Origin: Trichoplusia ni
Lineage: Eukaryota; Arthropoda; Insecta; Lepidoptera; Noctuidae
Length of the DNA stretch: 64,000 nt
Direction of reading: 5' to 3'
Assembly (NCBI RefSeq): GCF_003590095.1
Contig: NC_039501.1
Coordinates: 4,991,673-5,055,672, forward strand
In this document: piece by piece, positions 10,481-23,406 of the stretch
How positions within the stretch are numbered: position 1 is the first letter of the stretch
How the letters are laid out: each line of letters starts with the position of its first letter
Made by a program: the position numbers and the translations under genes
The notes under the pieces: model-generated
The model's database searches: none
Told to the model about the DNA's origin: nothing
What the model saw: the letters and a program-made list of their open reading frames with translations, nothing else

Positions 10481-11234
10481 AGTACATATAAATATTCTTT
10501 ACTTGTCTGCAACAAAACTAACAAGATCAAAAGAAACTCTAGAATTCAGACATCTAATAAATACAGCCAAAACGAAATACATTTCCCTCCGACGTTTACC
10601 AAATCGTGTCAAACGTATTTTCACTAATTCAAATTCATTTCACTACTGTATTCTGGGAAACATTAATTACATTTAGTAGGTAGAAACTGTCGCTTAATTA
10701 ACACGTTTCAGGGACGGCCCATGAAATATGTATAAACTAACACTTTGTGGTTCCTTCGTTGCCTTCGCGAAGATTATTCGAATGCTATACAGTATTGCAA
10801 ACTTATCTGTGCAGGTAAGAGTGGCGCTAGGAGCGATGTCATTTCTTGCGAATCTGTCAAATTTGTTCGGCGAAATTGTAGTTCTGAATTTCGTCACTGG
10901 AAGTAGTAAATTTGGTGTTACCTGATCATGGTTGCGTAGTAACTAGTGATTTTAGAGGTTACTTTCTATATAATTTTGCTCGTATGGAGAGGTATTAGAA
11001 AAGGAAACAGCGATACTTATATTGAAATTCAGGCTATAGTTAATAAAAAAAGGAGAGAGTTATTTGGTTCTTTTCCAAATTTCAGTTTGTAGGTGCAAAC
11101 TTTTTGACCAGGTTAGATCCTCATAGATTTTTAACGCCCTGAAGGCTATTGCGAGATATATAGAACTCCTACCTGCTTGCTGCTACAGTGTCAGCTTTGT
11201 ATCATACTTGGGATGATAAGAATCATTTGTTTTT

Positions 11235-11530
11235 CGGGGTGAAGCGCTAATGACTTCAACCCATGATTAAAACACCCCGAGTTCCTACGATTGCCTAAGC
11301 CAGGGTCACGGTATCGCTCACGCATGCCTTTCACGACTCTGATCAGCCTTGGCTTCCTTCTCAAGGGGTGGGTGAAAAGAGTCAACCCCTCCCTCCACCT
11401 ATACAATCACTCGCAGGACGACGTTTTTCTTCTTCGTGGCCTTTGGATAAACCTTACTCTTTATGGACTCCTTCTTGAGAGTTGTATGTAAAGAGTCCAC
11501 CTCATTGCCTCGTAAGGACTGATGCTAATT
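11235..11530. repeat. GC-richer repeat-like patch
   Basis: Contrasts with the AT-rich flanks. The aaaacaccccgag module is shared with 28740-28860 (aaaacaccccgagccaaag). Overlapping frames on both strands (66-71 codons) look incidental. Confidence 0.3.
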
Positions 11531-11600
11531 AGGACACATCCGTCTCTTTCTTGGCATGTAGTCCACCTAGAACACGGAAACCGGATAAAACCTACAGCGA

Positions 11601-11786
11601 AATGGAACTACTTTTACGGATTTTATCGCGGTTTAATTTTGGGCCCAGTCTGCCCGTGACCATGATACCTGCAAAGGTGTCGAAACGTCTGGAACTAAAA
11701 TCTAAAATTAAACCGCGATAAAATCCGAAAAAGTAGTTTCATTTCAATGTCTAACATTCGCGTAAACCTAAGAAACACCATGAAAT
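11601..11786 (+). mobile_element. Hairpin retroelement, centre inverted relative to F2 (F1)
   Basis: Same arms and same right-hand tail as at 57004, but the centre (catgatacctgcaaaggtg then tcgaaacgtc) lies in the opposite orientation. The flanks share CTACAGCGA (11592-11600 and 11787-11795), a possible 9-bp duplication. Confidence 0.55.
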
Positions 11787-12540
11787 CTACAGCGATAGAT
11801 AGGTCCAAACTAAAGTACTAAGTACAAAATTTAAGTTAAGATATAAATACTCAATCTTTACACAATTTTAAGTACGCTGTCGAAAGACGAAGATTTATAA
11901 GGAACTAAAAGATTGAAAGTTATTAAACTTAAAGTACCTTTTACAATTTTCCTTTTTCAATCTAAAGGAAATTTATTCCTTTCGGATTTAATAAAATTAG
12001 TTTAGAAACTGATTTGCGTAAGTCTGTTTGACGGAGCATTTAAAAGGAATATGAAATATTGTAACATCTATTTTGAATAGAGATCGAATAATAGTAATAT
12101 TTTTATGATGGGGTTTATTTAAATATCGGAAACACCAAAAAGTATAGTGTTTTTCAAAATAGTCTTCACGATCACTTTTTTATTGGTGATGCAAAACTGT
12201 TTGTTAACTTAGCTTAAGCAGCTTTCTTGAAAAAAAATTTTTTACACAATCACAAAAATTATATAAGACACACTTTATTTCGACACAAAAATAACCACCT
12301 ACCCTCACCAGAACAAAAATTTCATCTCTATTCATCAAACAAAACAACCTTTAGGAAATACTTAATTTATATTGGCAAAACCAAGCCGTAATAGTACAAG
12401 TCTTAAAACCACAATCAAAACGTCAGCGGTCGTGACCCACGACGCGTGAAAAGCAATTAAAATAAAATAATTACTTTCCCCGTTAATAATTCGCTTGAAT
12501 TCGCTTCTGGTTATGTTTCAAAAGAACAAAATTTTGTGTA

Positions 12541-12890
12541 TTTATGTTGGTAGGCTGGTTACACAGTTGTCCGGGGGCACGAGGTCTTTATCAGTTGATC
12601 GTCACGGGAGAGCTTTTGGGGTAACGCCAGAATGGTCTGAGATCCCAAGACCATTACTTAAACTAATAAGTAAGAGTGGAAGAGTGTGTAAATGTAATGC
12701 TAATGGCTACTTTGCTAGAAAAATATTTATTTGCCCTATTTACCCCGATGGGAAATCATCAAATGAGTTCTCATGTCTCTCTTCGCATGCGTTGAGCGGG
12801 AGGAGTGTTATACTTTTACTGCCATACCAACCTATGTTCTTATTTTGCCTTTCGTGTACCGGAGCGGCAGTAACAAGTTTGTAAAATATC
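12541..12890. repeat. GC-richer patch, probably decayed transposon
   Basis: Contains gtcacgggagagcttttggg and catgcgttgagcgggaggag in AT-rich surroundings. The 129-codon plus frame across it has no recognisable domain and starts outside the GC-rich part, so I do not call it a gene. Confidence 0.25.
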
Positions 12891-13004
12891 ACTAGTCCGG
12901 CAGTCTTCAGCCCTAATGAGCCTCTATGATCTTGCTAACATCTTTTCGTATTTTTGCCCCTAAGATGACTCACAGACCAGACACCACTCTTCGCCGCAAG
13001 ATAA

Positions 13005-13090
13005 GCAATGCATGTCCTACGCGGAGATACGAGACATGTAGCGTTCCGTCGTTTGGCGTGGTAACCTCAACTCAGGCTATCCGTGCAGCT
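13005..13090 (-). mobile_element. tRNA-derived SINE, 5' fragment
   Basis: Head end only: gtcctacgcggagatacgag and ggcgtggtaacctcaactca, then ggctatccgtgc, on the reversed strand. Confidence 0.5.
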
Positions 13091-14128
13091 ACAGGCTGCA
13101 GGTCTACTGAAAAGGTTCACAGTACGATCTCAAACTCTTTCACATACGAATCAATCATTATTACTATGGAACGATGTACTTGCACGTCTCGTGTGACTTC
13201 TGTGTCCGTTTTGAAATTCCGTTTCCCCAAACAGCTATGAAACCAGCCTAACGTTATAACGGTCTAAGTATTAGAATTTATTTGGTTTGACCTTTTTGTT
13301 TGGCGATGCGTAATTTTGGGATATTGACTTACGAGCTTTATAAGAATTGGTGATGTGGAAGCGAGACGGATATATATAGGACGTCTCGCTCTGCTGCGGT
13401 CATCCTGCTTTGAATTTTGGTAGTTAAAATAGGATGGAATTTCTCGTGATATTTTTGTTGGAGTCATAAAGTTTATTCCTGTAATCTAGGTTATTTTTTT
13501 TGTCGCATTGTTAAAACCCATCCAACACAATGACTCATCTCTTAACTTTAGTATTCGTCAACCCAAAGTGACGGTATTTTTACACGTAAACATATTTTGA
13601 ACACACATAAACCAAGATTTACACCTCCATACTCGTAACACTCAACCTGACTTGAGCACAAAAGAAAAAACAACTTTAATCCCTTTAAATAAGGTCTCAT
13701 TTTTTATAACCAATCATAAAACGCATCTGTAAATCAGGCTTGCGTATAATATCATCAAAAAGGCCGTTTTCTCATGAATTTTTGCCGCAAAAAATATGAT
13801 ACTCATTCCGTATAAGAATTAACAGAATTCCGGACATAATTCGGTATACTACACAAGTTAATCAGAAGTACAACAGCATATGGTTGTTTCTAATCCAGTT
13901 ACATTCGCCATTTCCAAAAAAAACACTGATGAACTGGTCACCACCGGTCATTGGTTGTCAGTGTTATTATCGGCCAATCACAGCCATTGTGGTTGATTTG
14001 ACAGCAAAATTTAGCCATCAATGTTCAAAAGTCAAGTGTCAATATTGGTACGCAAAGCAGAATTATTCAATCGGTTTGACTTATTAATATTACTATAATT
14101 TTTATAATAACTATCGTGAGACTGATTC

Positions 14129-14234
14129 ATTATTAAATGATGTAAGCTCATGATTAAGGACTCCACTTGGGTCCGAAACTAGTCGGGCTACCCCGTTAAA
14201 TACGCGTGAGTAAACCGTTACATCATTTAATAAT
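14129..14234. mobile_element. MITE with perfect 17-bp terminal inverted repeats
   Basis: ATTATTAAATGATGTAA at 14129-14145 is matched by its exact complement at 14218-14234. The inside carries ctcatgattaaggactcc and ccgaaactagtcgggc. The internal module recurs without the ends at 32348-32390, 43962-44054 and 54952-54996, and one end recurs at 51621-51658. Nothing is encoded. Confidence 0.6.
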
Positions 14235-15119
14235 TACTATAATTATATTTAAAATTCGAAAGTCACTAAGTTCTATTGTTTCACGTGTTGTCAGATCGAA
14301 TTTTGAAGGTACAGATACTATTTGTGAGATACCCAAACTTTTTAAATCATGTATTTCAATTTCAAAAACATTCAGTCATTCAAAATACTAAGAAGTGAGC
14401 CTTCTGAATGTAAATGTGTTGTGTTGTCAACAACACGACAATAGCGTAAACGCGGATTGCGCGCGGTATTTTAATGAGATAGCTACGCCAAACAACTTAT
14501 ATTCTTGTTAACATTTATATTAATTCAAAGCAAATAAATTAAATATTGTTGCCATGTTTCATTTTATCAGGAACATGGGGAAGTCGTGTTTCTAAGCCTG
14601 GAAATAGTATTGTGTAATGTTAATATGGTGTTTTTGCTTTAGAGGACGGAACATGCAATAGCTGTATCAAAAAAGGTTTTATTTTGAGCTGGTGAAAAAA
14701 CACTGGGTTAACCAAACATTCAGAGAATTAACGGCATTGTTATATTTATAATAGAAGAAATCGTATTTACTATATCAAAGATTGATCAATATCTTTTTGA
14801 ATTTAGAAAATACATACGAACATAGCGTATTACCCAGTAATTACTAATTGCTTAAACGGTAAGGAAACTATGGTTAGGAAACCAGCACACCTGAATTTCT
14901 TTAATAGATTATTTTACCACGCCAGTTGCCTACGGTTTAAAATCGATTGAAATCCAGATTACACATCAACATACGGAAAGAAAAATAAAAAAATCATTTG
15001 TTATTTGTAAACCTACTGATTCATAATCTCTTTAGCGGCAACTCACGCAAAAATGACGTAAACTCGGATTATGCACGTCCATTTTAGCGTTCTAAATTTA
15101 AACTGCTTTTTTTCGAATG

Positions 15120-15370
15120 TTTCTTTTGTCAGTTAATTCGCGCGTGACTTTTCAAAATGGCGGCGCCATAGCCATGCTTTAGCCAATCATTTCAACAAAA
15201 TGGCTGATACGATGCCAAATAAATCTTTTTAGTTACCTATTTAACGTGGTTTTTTGATTCTTTGAAAGCTTTCGGCGGTGTTTAGTGAAACGATTGATGT
15301 TGGATTAAGATTTTGGTGTCAGTTAAGGATTTCACACGAGTTTGGTGTGTATGTATGTATGTAAGTTTAT
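15120..15370 (+). promoter_or_regulatory. Promoter-like segment (speculative)
   Basis: In an otherwise bland AT-rich stretch there is a cluster with aaaatggcggcgcca (YY1-like), agccaatca (CCAAT box), a TCAGT initiator-like sequence in ggtgtcagttaagg and a GTAAGT at 15360-15365. It could be the upstream non-coding exon and promoter required by the acceptor at 27430. The motifs are short, and nothing else supports the call. Confidence 0.15.
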
Positions 15371-15895
15371 TGGATGCTTTTAATTTGGATTCATGCTAAT
15401 TAGTTGCGGTTTTTCGTACCTGTAACTAAGTGAATATGTTGAACAACAAGTTTTGCTTTCAGAATAAAGACTCATATATCATGAAATAGCTTAAAAAAAT
15501 CAGTATGTATTTAGACAAACACATACTATTAAAGATTATACCTACTAGTAAAAATACGATACACTCAATCATGTACACAAAATACCATCAAAATAGTCGC
15601 TATTCTCAAGCCTTTAAGTTCATTTTCGTAATTCATTTGTAATTTACAATCTATACTTTTAGTCAACGGTATATTTATTTGCTTCTAATATTACAATCAA
15701 TTATGTTTCATATAACTGATCCTTTCCACCCGTTTTTATACATTTATTATCGATAATAGATCTTATGACAAATGTTGAACGATTCATTTTGCTTTGACTG
15801 TTTTCTTTAAGGCTTCTTCTTCGTTAGTTGTTGGTCTAGCGTAAATATGCCGTCATTTTTGTAAAGACGTTAATTTAGAAGCTTTGAATTAATTT

Positions 15896-16042
15896 TTGGG
15901 GGTTCCGTACCTAAACAGTAAAATCGATAGTCATCAATAAGGCTCCACAGTCTGTCCTCTGCCAGAATATGTCTCGAGAACCGAAAGAGCTAGAAAGATG
16001 ACATTTTCACTCATGAGATATTTCGGTTGCCGGTACAACTTC
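15896..16042 (-). repeat. Repeat family I, partial
   Basis: ggggttccgtacctaaacag followed by ctccacagtctgtcctctgc and tctcgagaaccgaaagagct. Other scraps lie at 21895-21960, 40482-40582, 40905-40955, 39062-39110 and 52128-52200. Confidence 0.45.
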
Positions 16043-17370
16043 AATTGACGTTAAGTTAAGGTCTTTACGGTCATAAGAATGTGCTTCTTTCATACTTAAG
16101 GGCGCCGGTGGCATTGTATCGCTTAAACGAATCAACCGATTTGGATGCGTTTTCTATCTATATCCATGTGAGTTAAAATTAAAATAAACACCTTTGGAGT
16201 AAACAACCGGCCCCTAAGACACGGGATATTGATTTGACCCGTTAACAGAAACCCATGACAATAGAACCGCGAGTTTAAATTAGTGTCTATTCTAAGTTAA
16301 TTCTTAACTAAGTTTAATAAAGCTCAAATCAACCAAGTTGCAAGCCAATAACTAAATAAAAACAACTCAATCTAACACAACTATAAATAATATTAACAAG
16401 CTACTTCACAGCTTTTATGATCACATAAAATATCAATTCCACAGCAAGATGAATCTCACAAAAATTAAATGCCCGCGGTGAAGTGAAAGAGTTGACAGCG
16501 TCTTAAAACTATGTTGGATTAATGATATAAACACGTAATGCGTAGGCTTATATTATTAATTCCAAGTGTTTTATAATTAGAAGAACAAATAACGAAAACT
16601 TTGGACTAATTTTATTTTAGGGTTTGGTACAAGTCATGAAAGAAATATTATTTTGGTCTGAAATATTGAATTGCTTTTAAGATAACTCCTTTTCCATATT
16701 TTATTAGTCATTTTGGCGTAATAAAGACCAGTTTGAAAAATATAAATGGCTAAGTAATAGATCACAACTATTAACTATAAATATAGGCCCTATTATGTAA
16801 TTTATTTTCGAAATCAAGATTTATAATTTTTATAAAAATGTAAATATGTAAATGTAATGTAAGAATAAATGTTATGAATAGGTCAAAGACAAAAGAGGTT
16901 TTAGTTTACATATACAAAATCTATTTAATAAAAGCCACCGCTTTCGCTTATGACTTAAAAGATTTTCAATAGAATGCCATGATAAAATCGGAACCAAGTT
17001 CATTAGTATAACACAAATAAATCCTCTCAAAAGTTTTGAAACTTCTTTGTATTCAAATACGTTAAATATTTTCCCATTCATTTGTTAATAGATTAATTGT
17101 TTTAATATGTTGCAAGAGTGAGATTCGATGTAGGAACTTAAGATTCATCAAAGCATCTGATTTCAAAAGAAAATTATATTATTGAATTTAATGATACATT
17201 TCTAAAAGCAGAGACAAATGAAATACAAAGATATTATTGTATTTGAAGCAATTTTTACAATTACCAAACGAATCCTTCGTTCGATAAAGCTCTTGGAAGC
17301 ACTAGTTATCTATGGTCTGATGAATGAGCACTATGTAAGTGTATGTAAAAGCACAATGTAGGCAAACGTT
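16043..17370. other. No feature recognised
   Basis: AT-rich sequence before the LINE fragment; the frames listed here are random. 14235-15119, 13091-14128, 15371-15895 and 17528-18107 are similar. Confidence 0.5.
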
Positions 17371-17386
17371 GTGTAGGACGTCCTAG

Positions 17387-17527
17387 GCACAGTGGAGTTA
17401 TGATCTGCGCAAGATGGCTAGCAGTAGCTGGATGCGAGCAGTCGAAGATAGATCTCGATTGCGTGCAATTGGGAAGGCCTATGTCCAGCAGTGGACGATT
17501 ATGGGATGATGATGATGATGATGATAA
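17387..17527 (+). pseudogene. LINE ORF C-terminus with GAT-repeat tail
   Basis: From 17387 the frame reads AQWSYDLRKMASSSWMRA then VEDRSRLRAIG and AYVQQWTIMG, ending at TGA 17507. This is the conserved C-terminal 'W-M-x-x-A-x-D-R-x-x-W-x-x-x-G-x-A-Y-V-Q-Q-W' pattern of lepidopteran LINE reverse-transcriptase proteins. Just upstream an in-frame TAG (17384) breaks the frame. The stop codon runs into tandem GAT repeats to 17527, the usual tail of RTE-like LINEs. Only the 3' end is present, as expected for a 5'-truncated insertion. Confidence 0.7.
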
Positions 17528-18107
17528 AGCAATCTAGGTAGTTGATACAACTTTCAGGCAAAATTAAGCAATACCTTTTAAGGCAGTAAATCAGTGTTAG
17601 CAGGAAGTAGTCATCTAACAATATGAAAAAAATACAACTTGACATTGTTAATTTAAAACTTAAAGTGTGTCCCATAAGATACCTGCATTTTGCACACACC
17701 TCTTCAATAATTTAGTAATTTTCATCTCACTCCCAACAAATTTCTTGAATAAATTCCACACCATGTAAATTTCAAAAATCACATTCAGACCCAACCTTTC
17801 TAATATGATATGTATGTACCCATAACGGTACTTCACATTAATTCCATACATATATTACATGCCATTATAATATCGGCTATACATGAAACATACTGAAACC
17901 ATGAGCACGTCTCTAAGATAGATATAACACTCAATATGACCTTTTACGATTACAATAACCCTTTTCTATAATTTGCTATGAATAGTCAAGAGTATTGCCT
18001 ATCCTTTATTATATCAGATCGGGTTGGATTGGATGGCATTTGTTTTACCTCGCCATTTTGTCCAAAATGATATGACCCCTTAAATGAAGAACAGTTTTAC
18101 TAGATGA

Positions 18108-18245
18108 TGGCACGAATATTCGAGTGGTTGAGGTCATTAGGCTGTCTTTATTGCATCACTGTTTCGATCCCCGCTTAAGAATAGCATCTGTGTGATAATT
18201 GAATGCTTGTCTTGAGTCTGAGTGTCTTTGTGCATGTGATTTTAA
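18108..18245 (+). mobile_element. tRNA-derived SINE, degraded
   Basis: Remnants gcacgaatattcgagtgg, gtttcgatccccgc and gtgtctttgtgcatgtgatt, in the order of the family. Confidence 0.55.
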
Positions 18246-20976
18246 TCGGCTATTTTGTCACCACCATGACAAATGTTTGATTTAAAATTATGTTTCATAT
18301 TTCTGAAATATTTCCTTCCAAAATAAAAGTTGAACTTCGTATATATGACAAATTATAGTTAAAGCAAACCATATTTAATAAGTACCACGCCAAATCTGCC
18401 TTGCTTCTAGATCTTGAACCATTACTAACCTTAATTTTGGTTAAGAATTTTCCCAAAGCTTTGTAAGAACCGTTTACTATTACGTTAACAGGCACTTTAT
18501 TTCCTCAACGGAAAACGAGGCAATCCATACAAATGCCATAAATACGAAAATAACATCGTTTCGCTAAGTTTTGAAATTTGCCATGGGAATTTATCAAGCA
18601 ATGAGGAAGCAATTTTTTCGAAAATCACGTAATTTTGTTGTTTCTGCGGAATTATTATTACACGTTTCGAATACGTAAGAAGTTATAGAAAATAGTGTTT
18701 CATTTCCAATTTCTAATATTTGAGTAGTATTCGTTGAATCTCGAGCTACGGAAAACAAATCTAATGTTTGCATTAACTCTAGGAATGATGACATATCTAA
18801 CAGTCTTATTAAAACCACCAACACTTTTTCGTGGAAGTACATTAATAAATATTACTAAATTGAACAAAGAATAAACTACGTCATAAAAGGATCTGACAAC
18901 ACAAGGTCTTCTTTAAAGACTTGACTAGACCTGATACCATTTACCTATTGTTGTTCCAAAGCTAATAAACCCGCCCATTGTACTTTAAAAACTTTATCCC
19001 AAAAGCCAGATTCAGGTAAAGTTCCATCGGATCTAGATTTCTATAGACTACACACAATGGTTTCAAAAATCCAAAACTTACATATTAAACTCTTTGACAA
19101 AGAGATTTTCATTATAGCTTGCTTCATCAAGTTTTTACATTCGTCAATGTTCAGGCAACAATGGACCTTATTCCATCACATTTGCTCTTCGAATTGAGAA
19201 TGATTCGTTCCATTTTTCCGATATTGCTCTCCGATTTTGGACGTTGTGATGACATGGTATGCATTCTTGCAGTATATAGGCTGTCCATTGAGATGTACTT
19301 GTGGAACGACAATGGGAGTCGTGCGACTGGTATTTGGAAGAATAGAATGACCTCTTTTTAAGTCGAATGCTCTGCAATCATATTTTTGTGTAGGTATTTC
19401 ATAATAATATCGAAAATAAACTTGCATAGATTCGTTTCTTGACGGATTTTCTCTTTGGTGGTAAATAGATTTTTAGAATAGGTAGATGTCGTGTCTTTTT
19501 TTATTAATTTTTTTCTATTTTCCTCTCCTGACGTTTGTCTTACATGGAATGACAGCTAATCTGATCTCAACAACCTGATTTGCTTACAAAAACTTCCTAG
19601 CAATAAAATAATAGCAGCCATTTTTTTTAGCTGGACATTTCCTATTCCTACCACTTTTTCCCATTAGGCCTTTTTTCAAATAGTAAATAATTGTATTTGG
19701 CTTAAAACATCATCAAATTGCATTATTAAGCTAGGACTTTGGGACACATCAATCTTAGAGAAACCCTAAGAGTTTCATATTACCGTTTCCAATTGCTAAT
19801 TTGCCTCACAGATATCAAAACTACGCCCTCCGGCCTAGAATTCTAAGCATTTGGTCGATGTTAATCGGATCCTCGTAAAGTTCAGAAATGGTTATTACAC
19901 GAACATTAATTAGTCACAATTAGGTGTTAAGTGCTCATTATGAGGAAATTACCGGTAATGAGAGCCAAGCCTTCGAATTTGAATGACTTCGCCTCAAATT
20001 CCATCCTAGACTTTGCATCAACAATATCATTGTCTGTCTGCTTATAAGTTGTGACCTCCAAAACGGCTGACCTGATTTCTATAAATGTTCATGTATATCC
20101 GTTTTCTTTTTGTGTGGATGTTGAGACATATTATTTTAATTTTACAGCTCCAAAGCTATTTCAAAATTATACTAGTTCTTCAAAAAAGTTGGGAGTGTTT
20201 GTCAATTGCATTTCTGTATGTTCTATATGACTAAATCAAGTTTCAATGATCTTTCAGTTGATATTTTCTTCAAATCACCCGTACCAATTTTGAAAAACAT
20301 GCTCAATTAAAAATTGAAATTTATAGTTACAAAATCAACTCTATTGTAAAACCTCTATTAGCTAAACTTATAGACAAAGTCGCGTTCCCGAACTAGTTTA
20401 ATAAAGACTATATTAAACCACTCGCCTTAGGCAGAACACAGATGCCTTCTCCTTGCATTCAAATGAGGTTCTAGTTACGGAAAACTAATATCATTATAAT
20501 ACAATTTGTAAACCAACCACGTAGGTCTTTGGCCTAAAACCGTCTTCCCTTATAATCGTTATAACTTGAACTGTATACACATTTCTGGTCTGATAATAGA
20601 GTGTCTGAGTATTTATTGAAGTGTCGTTGTAATTGGGATCGCGTTGATTGGAATTGGGCAGTTTCTTGGGTATTTTTACTGGGAATTAATGGCATTAATG
20701 ATGGTTTTTGGGCGGAAGTTCGTGAATATGGACTAACAGATAAAATTGTATTGAAAGTTTATCCGTCCGTGGATGAGTTGGCCATTCAAAGTCACAACGT
20801 GGATTTTCTACTTCATTGGTGATATTTTAGTGATAAATTTCTGTCTGTGACCATTCTTTGTTTTATTCATGTTGGGTTATTAACATTTAGAAGCTAAACC
20901 ACATCTTCTCATCTGAAAGTAAGTTCTGTCATTGGTCTCAATCCAAACTTCAAGTTGACAGGGGACAGTTTTTTTT
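18246..20976. other. Long stretch without recognisable features
   Basis: About 2.7 kb with scattered overlapping frames up to 83 codons on both strands (19119-19427), none with a domain, splice context or codon bias. Probably intron or intergenic. Confidence 0.5.
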
Positions 20977-21170
20977 TTGAAACGACTCCCGCTCTAAGGA
21001 ATTTAATCCTTGTGTCGCGGGGGGTTTCACAAACATTCAAGTCACATGCACAAAGACACCCAGACTCAGGACAAGCATTCGTGGATCGCACAAATGCTTG
21101 TCCTACGCGGGGATCGAACTCGCGACACGACGCGCAGTGGGTTTGGCTTGGTGACCTCAACGACTCGTCT
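20977..21170 (-). mobile_element. tRNA-derived SINE, minus-strand copy
   Basis: Nearly full-length copy: 3' end at the left (gactcccgctctaaggaat), body cacaaagacacccagactca, and reversed B box (ggggatcgaactcgcg). The A-box end is mutated. It explains the overlapping open frames on both strands here. Confidence 0.7.
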
Positions 21171-21203
21171 TCACCATTTTGACAACAATTTTCATTATGA
21201 TTC

Positions 21204-21312
21204 GTCATCGGCCTAGCCTTTTCCCAACTATGTTGGGTTCGGCTTCCAGTATAACTTGATTCAGCCAAGTACCAGTGTTTTAAAAGGAGCGACTGCCTAT
21301 CTGACCTTTTTA
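21204..21312 (-). mobile_element. 5S-derived SINE, 3' fragment (C1)
   Basis: Only the 3' third is present (tcatcggcctagccttttcc ... gcgactgcctatctgacc on the plus strand). It lies about 30 bases from a tRNA-derived SINE on its left. Truncation on the 5' side fits incomplete reverse transcription. Confidence 0.6.
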
Positions 21313-22354
21313 CTATGATTGATATACGATATAGTATGTGCACTTAATTAAATATCATGCAGATTTATACAAAAAAATATGATTCAGCTGAAACCAAATG
21401 AAAGCCGTAGCGACTTTGATAGTCGTAATTGACATGGTGACCTATATCTCTCGGCTATTCGATCAGCTTTGTATTCATGTAATTGATTTGAGTTAATGGT
21501 TTAAGTAATTAGTCAAGTGACAAGAGTCAGGGACGATCTAGACGGCCGTTAGGTTGATGAGCTAGTTACAAAGTAAAGTTTTAATAACCGAAAGGGTCTT
21601 GGTTGCCTAGGAAGGCGTGACCACCTGACCTACGAGAATATGGAATTAAGAAGCGTTACGGTAGTGTTTGTAAGTGACTTTCCGGCATACTCCTTCTTTC
21701 TGAAGGTAAAGTAGTTCGTGATGATAAAAAATGGCGGAAAGAGACTGGTGGAGTAGGATAAGGATTTGCAAAACTGTAGATTTCGAAAAATAGGCAAAAA
21801 AATCTCATTAAAATGATCATCCGACCGCTGTAATCCCTTATGTTTATTTGCAGTGTTTTTTGTTATAGCGGCCAATAAAAATTATAATTTGAGGAAATTG
21901 CAACAATTTAGCTGGTAACAGACGGACAGACAGCCTCAGTACACCCGGAACGGAAAGTTCTATAGTTATCAATGACTGATTTTGGGCGATAATCGAATTG
22001 ATATTACTAATTAGGTTATTGAAATATAACACAGTATCCCCATTCACATTTTACAAGACCACCGTCAATTGTAAAGAGACATAAAGCTGCTTCACAAACA
22101 ATTGCAAATAAAACACGTAATCGATTCCGATTCGATTCAGTTACACAAACTAATTGTTATTCGAGTTTCGTATTCGGTATTCGATACTCTTATCGATTCG
22201 CAAATTGATTAATACAGTATCGATTAATTGTGTCCTGGCTTGGGGTTCGTCTTTTTAGAATTTGACACTTCGATTTGTGTTTGAATTTGGAGGGATTTTA
22301 GGTATTCAGATTTTTTTATGTTTTTTAAGCTTTTTTATTTTACAATTATGGTTC

Positions 22355-22565
22355 AGATAAATTAGATCAATCTACTATTTGAAAAATCAAAATATTTTCG
22401 TATGTTTTTTCCCTCTTTACGCTCAAACGCCTGATCGAATTTCGATGAAATTTTGTATTCATTTAGCTGACTTGGACTAACACATCGGCTGTTTATCCGT
22501 CTTGGTGAAATTAGGATAATGTTTTTGTACCTATTATGGCAGCCGCGAGCGAGAGCTAATATATA
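22355..22565 (-). repeat. Decayed end-conserved repeat
   Basis: Contains tttacgctcaaacgcctgat and gcagccgcgagcgagagcta. Third interior type; a further scrap is at about 47340-47400 (acacctaaaccactggaccc). Confidence 0.35.
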
Positions 22566-23075
22566 CATTAAAATTAAACTTCTTTACTTAAAAAAACACA
22601 TGAATTGTCGGACTAGCATTGAATACATTGTGTGTGAACTCAAGTAAACCGTATATTATTGATTTTTCTTCATGAATTTTTGATAGCTATTCTAAACAAT
22701 GAAAATGAATGTATATTTCCCTTTGCAACAAATAATGTGACTGCAATTATTTACGCTAAATGCTCTCTTCAATTATAACTAACTTATCTAAAATAGAATC
22801 TAGAACAGTAAATAGTTATTTAAATGTTAGTCGATAAAGGTTAAAATTGCGAAGCACAATAATGTGACATTTGAACAAACTTCGTATAAAATTCCATGAA
22901 ATATGAATTTGCTTTTATTTTGGTAAACATTAGAGTTTAAAACACAGTTTCCAAAAGTGTTTTGTTTGAAATGTTTTGATCGTCGGATATATGTTTTTAA
23001 TTCACAACCTATTGCTATAAGATTAAATAGGAAAAATGTTTACCAGATTCAATATGAAATTATTGAGAACTAGAT

Positions 23076-23406
23076 CATCATTGGCTTAGCCTTTTTCCAA
23101 CTATGTTGTCCAACCAGTTTCAGCTAAGTACCAGTGTTTTACAAGGAGCGACTGCCTATCTGACCTCCTTAACCCAGTTACCTGCGCGACACGATACCCC
23201 TTGGTTAGACTGGCTGTCAGACTTTTTCAAGCTTCTGACTACCTGTAACGACTGTCAAAGATGTAGGAATAACAGCCGGGACCCACAATTAAACGTGCCT
23301 TCTGAAACACGGAGGGACTCGTTATGACAAAGATGGTCACCCATCTACGGACCAACCGCGTCAAGCATAGCTTAACCTGTGATCGAATCACTTATACGGT
23401 TATAGC
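23076..23406 (-). mobile_element. 5S-derived SINE (copy C2) with target duplication
   Basis: Minus-strand copy with the 5S-like box C GATGGGTGACC at 23345-23335 and GTTAAGC just upstream. It is bounded by the direct repeat TTATTGAGAACTAGAT (23060-23075 and 23407-23422, of which the first few bases could belong to the element). The extreme 5' end (tagccacgagctcct part) is missing. A frame of 74 codons lying across it is not a gene. Confidence 0.65.

Noticed and set aside
12495..12884. 129-codon plus-strand frame
   Set aside because: Overlaps a GC-rich repeat-like patch; translation matches no family and the start lies in different-looking DNA.
17507..17527. CRISPR-like or satellite array
   Set aside because: Simple GAT microsatellite forming a LINE tail; no spaced repeats anywhere in the window.
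20909..21343. 144-codon minus-strand frame and overlapping plus frames
   Set aside because: Entirely built from a tRNA-derived SINE and a 5S-like SINE fragment next to each other.
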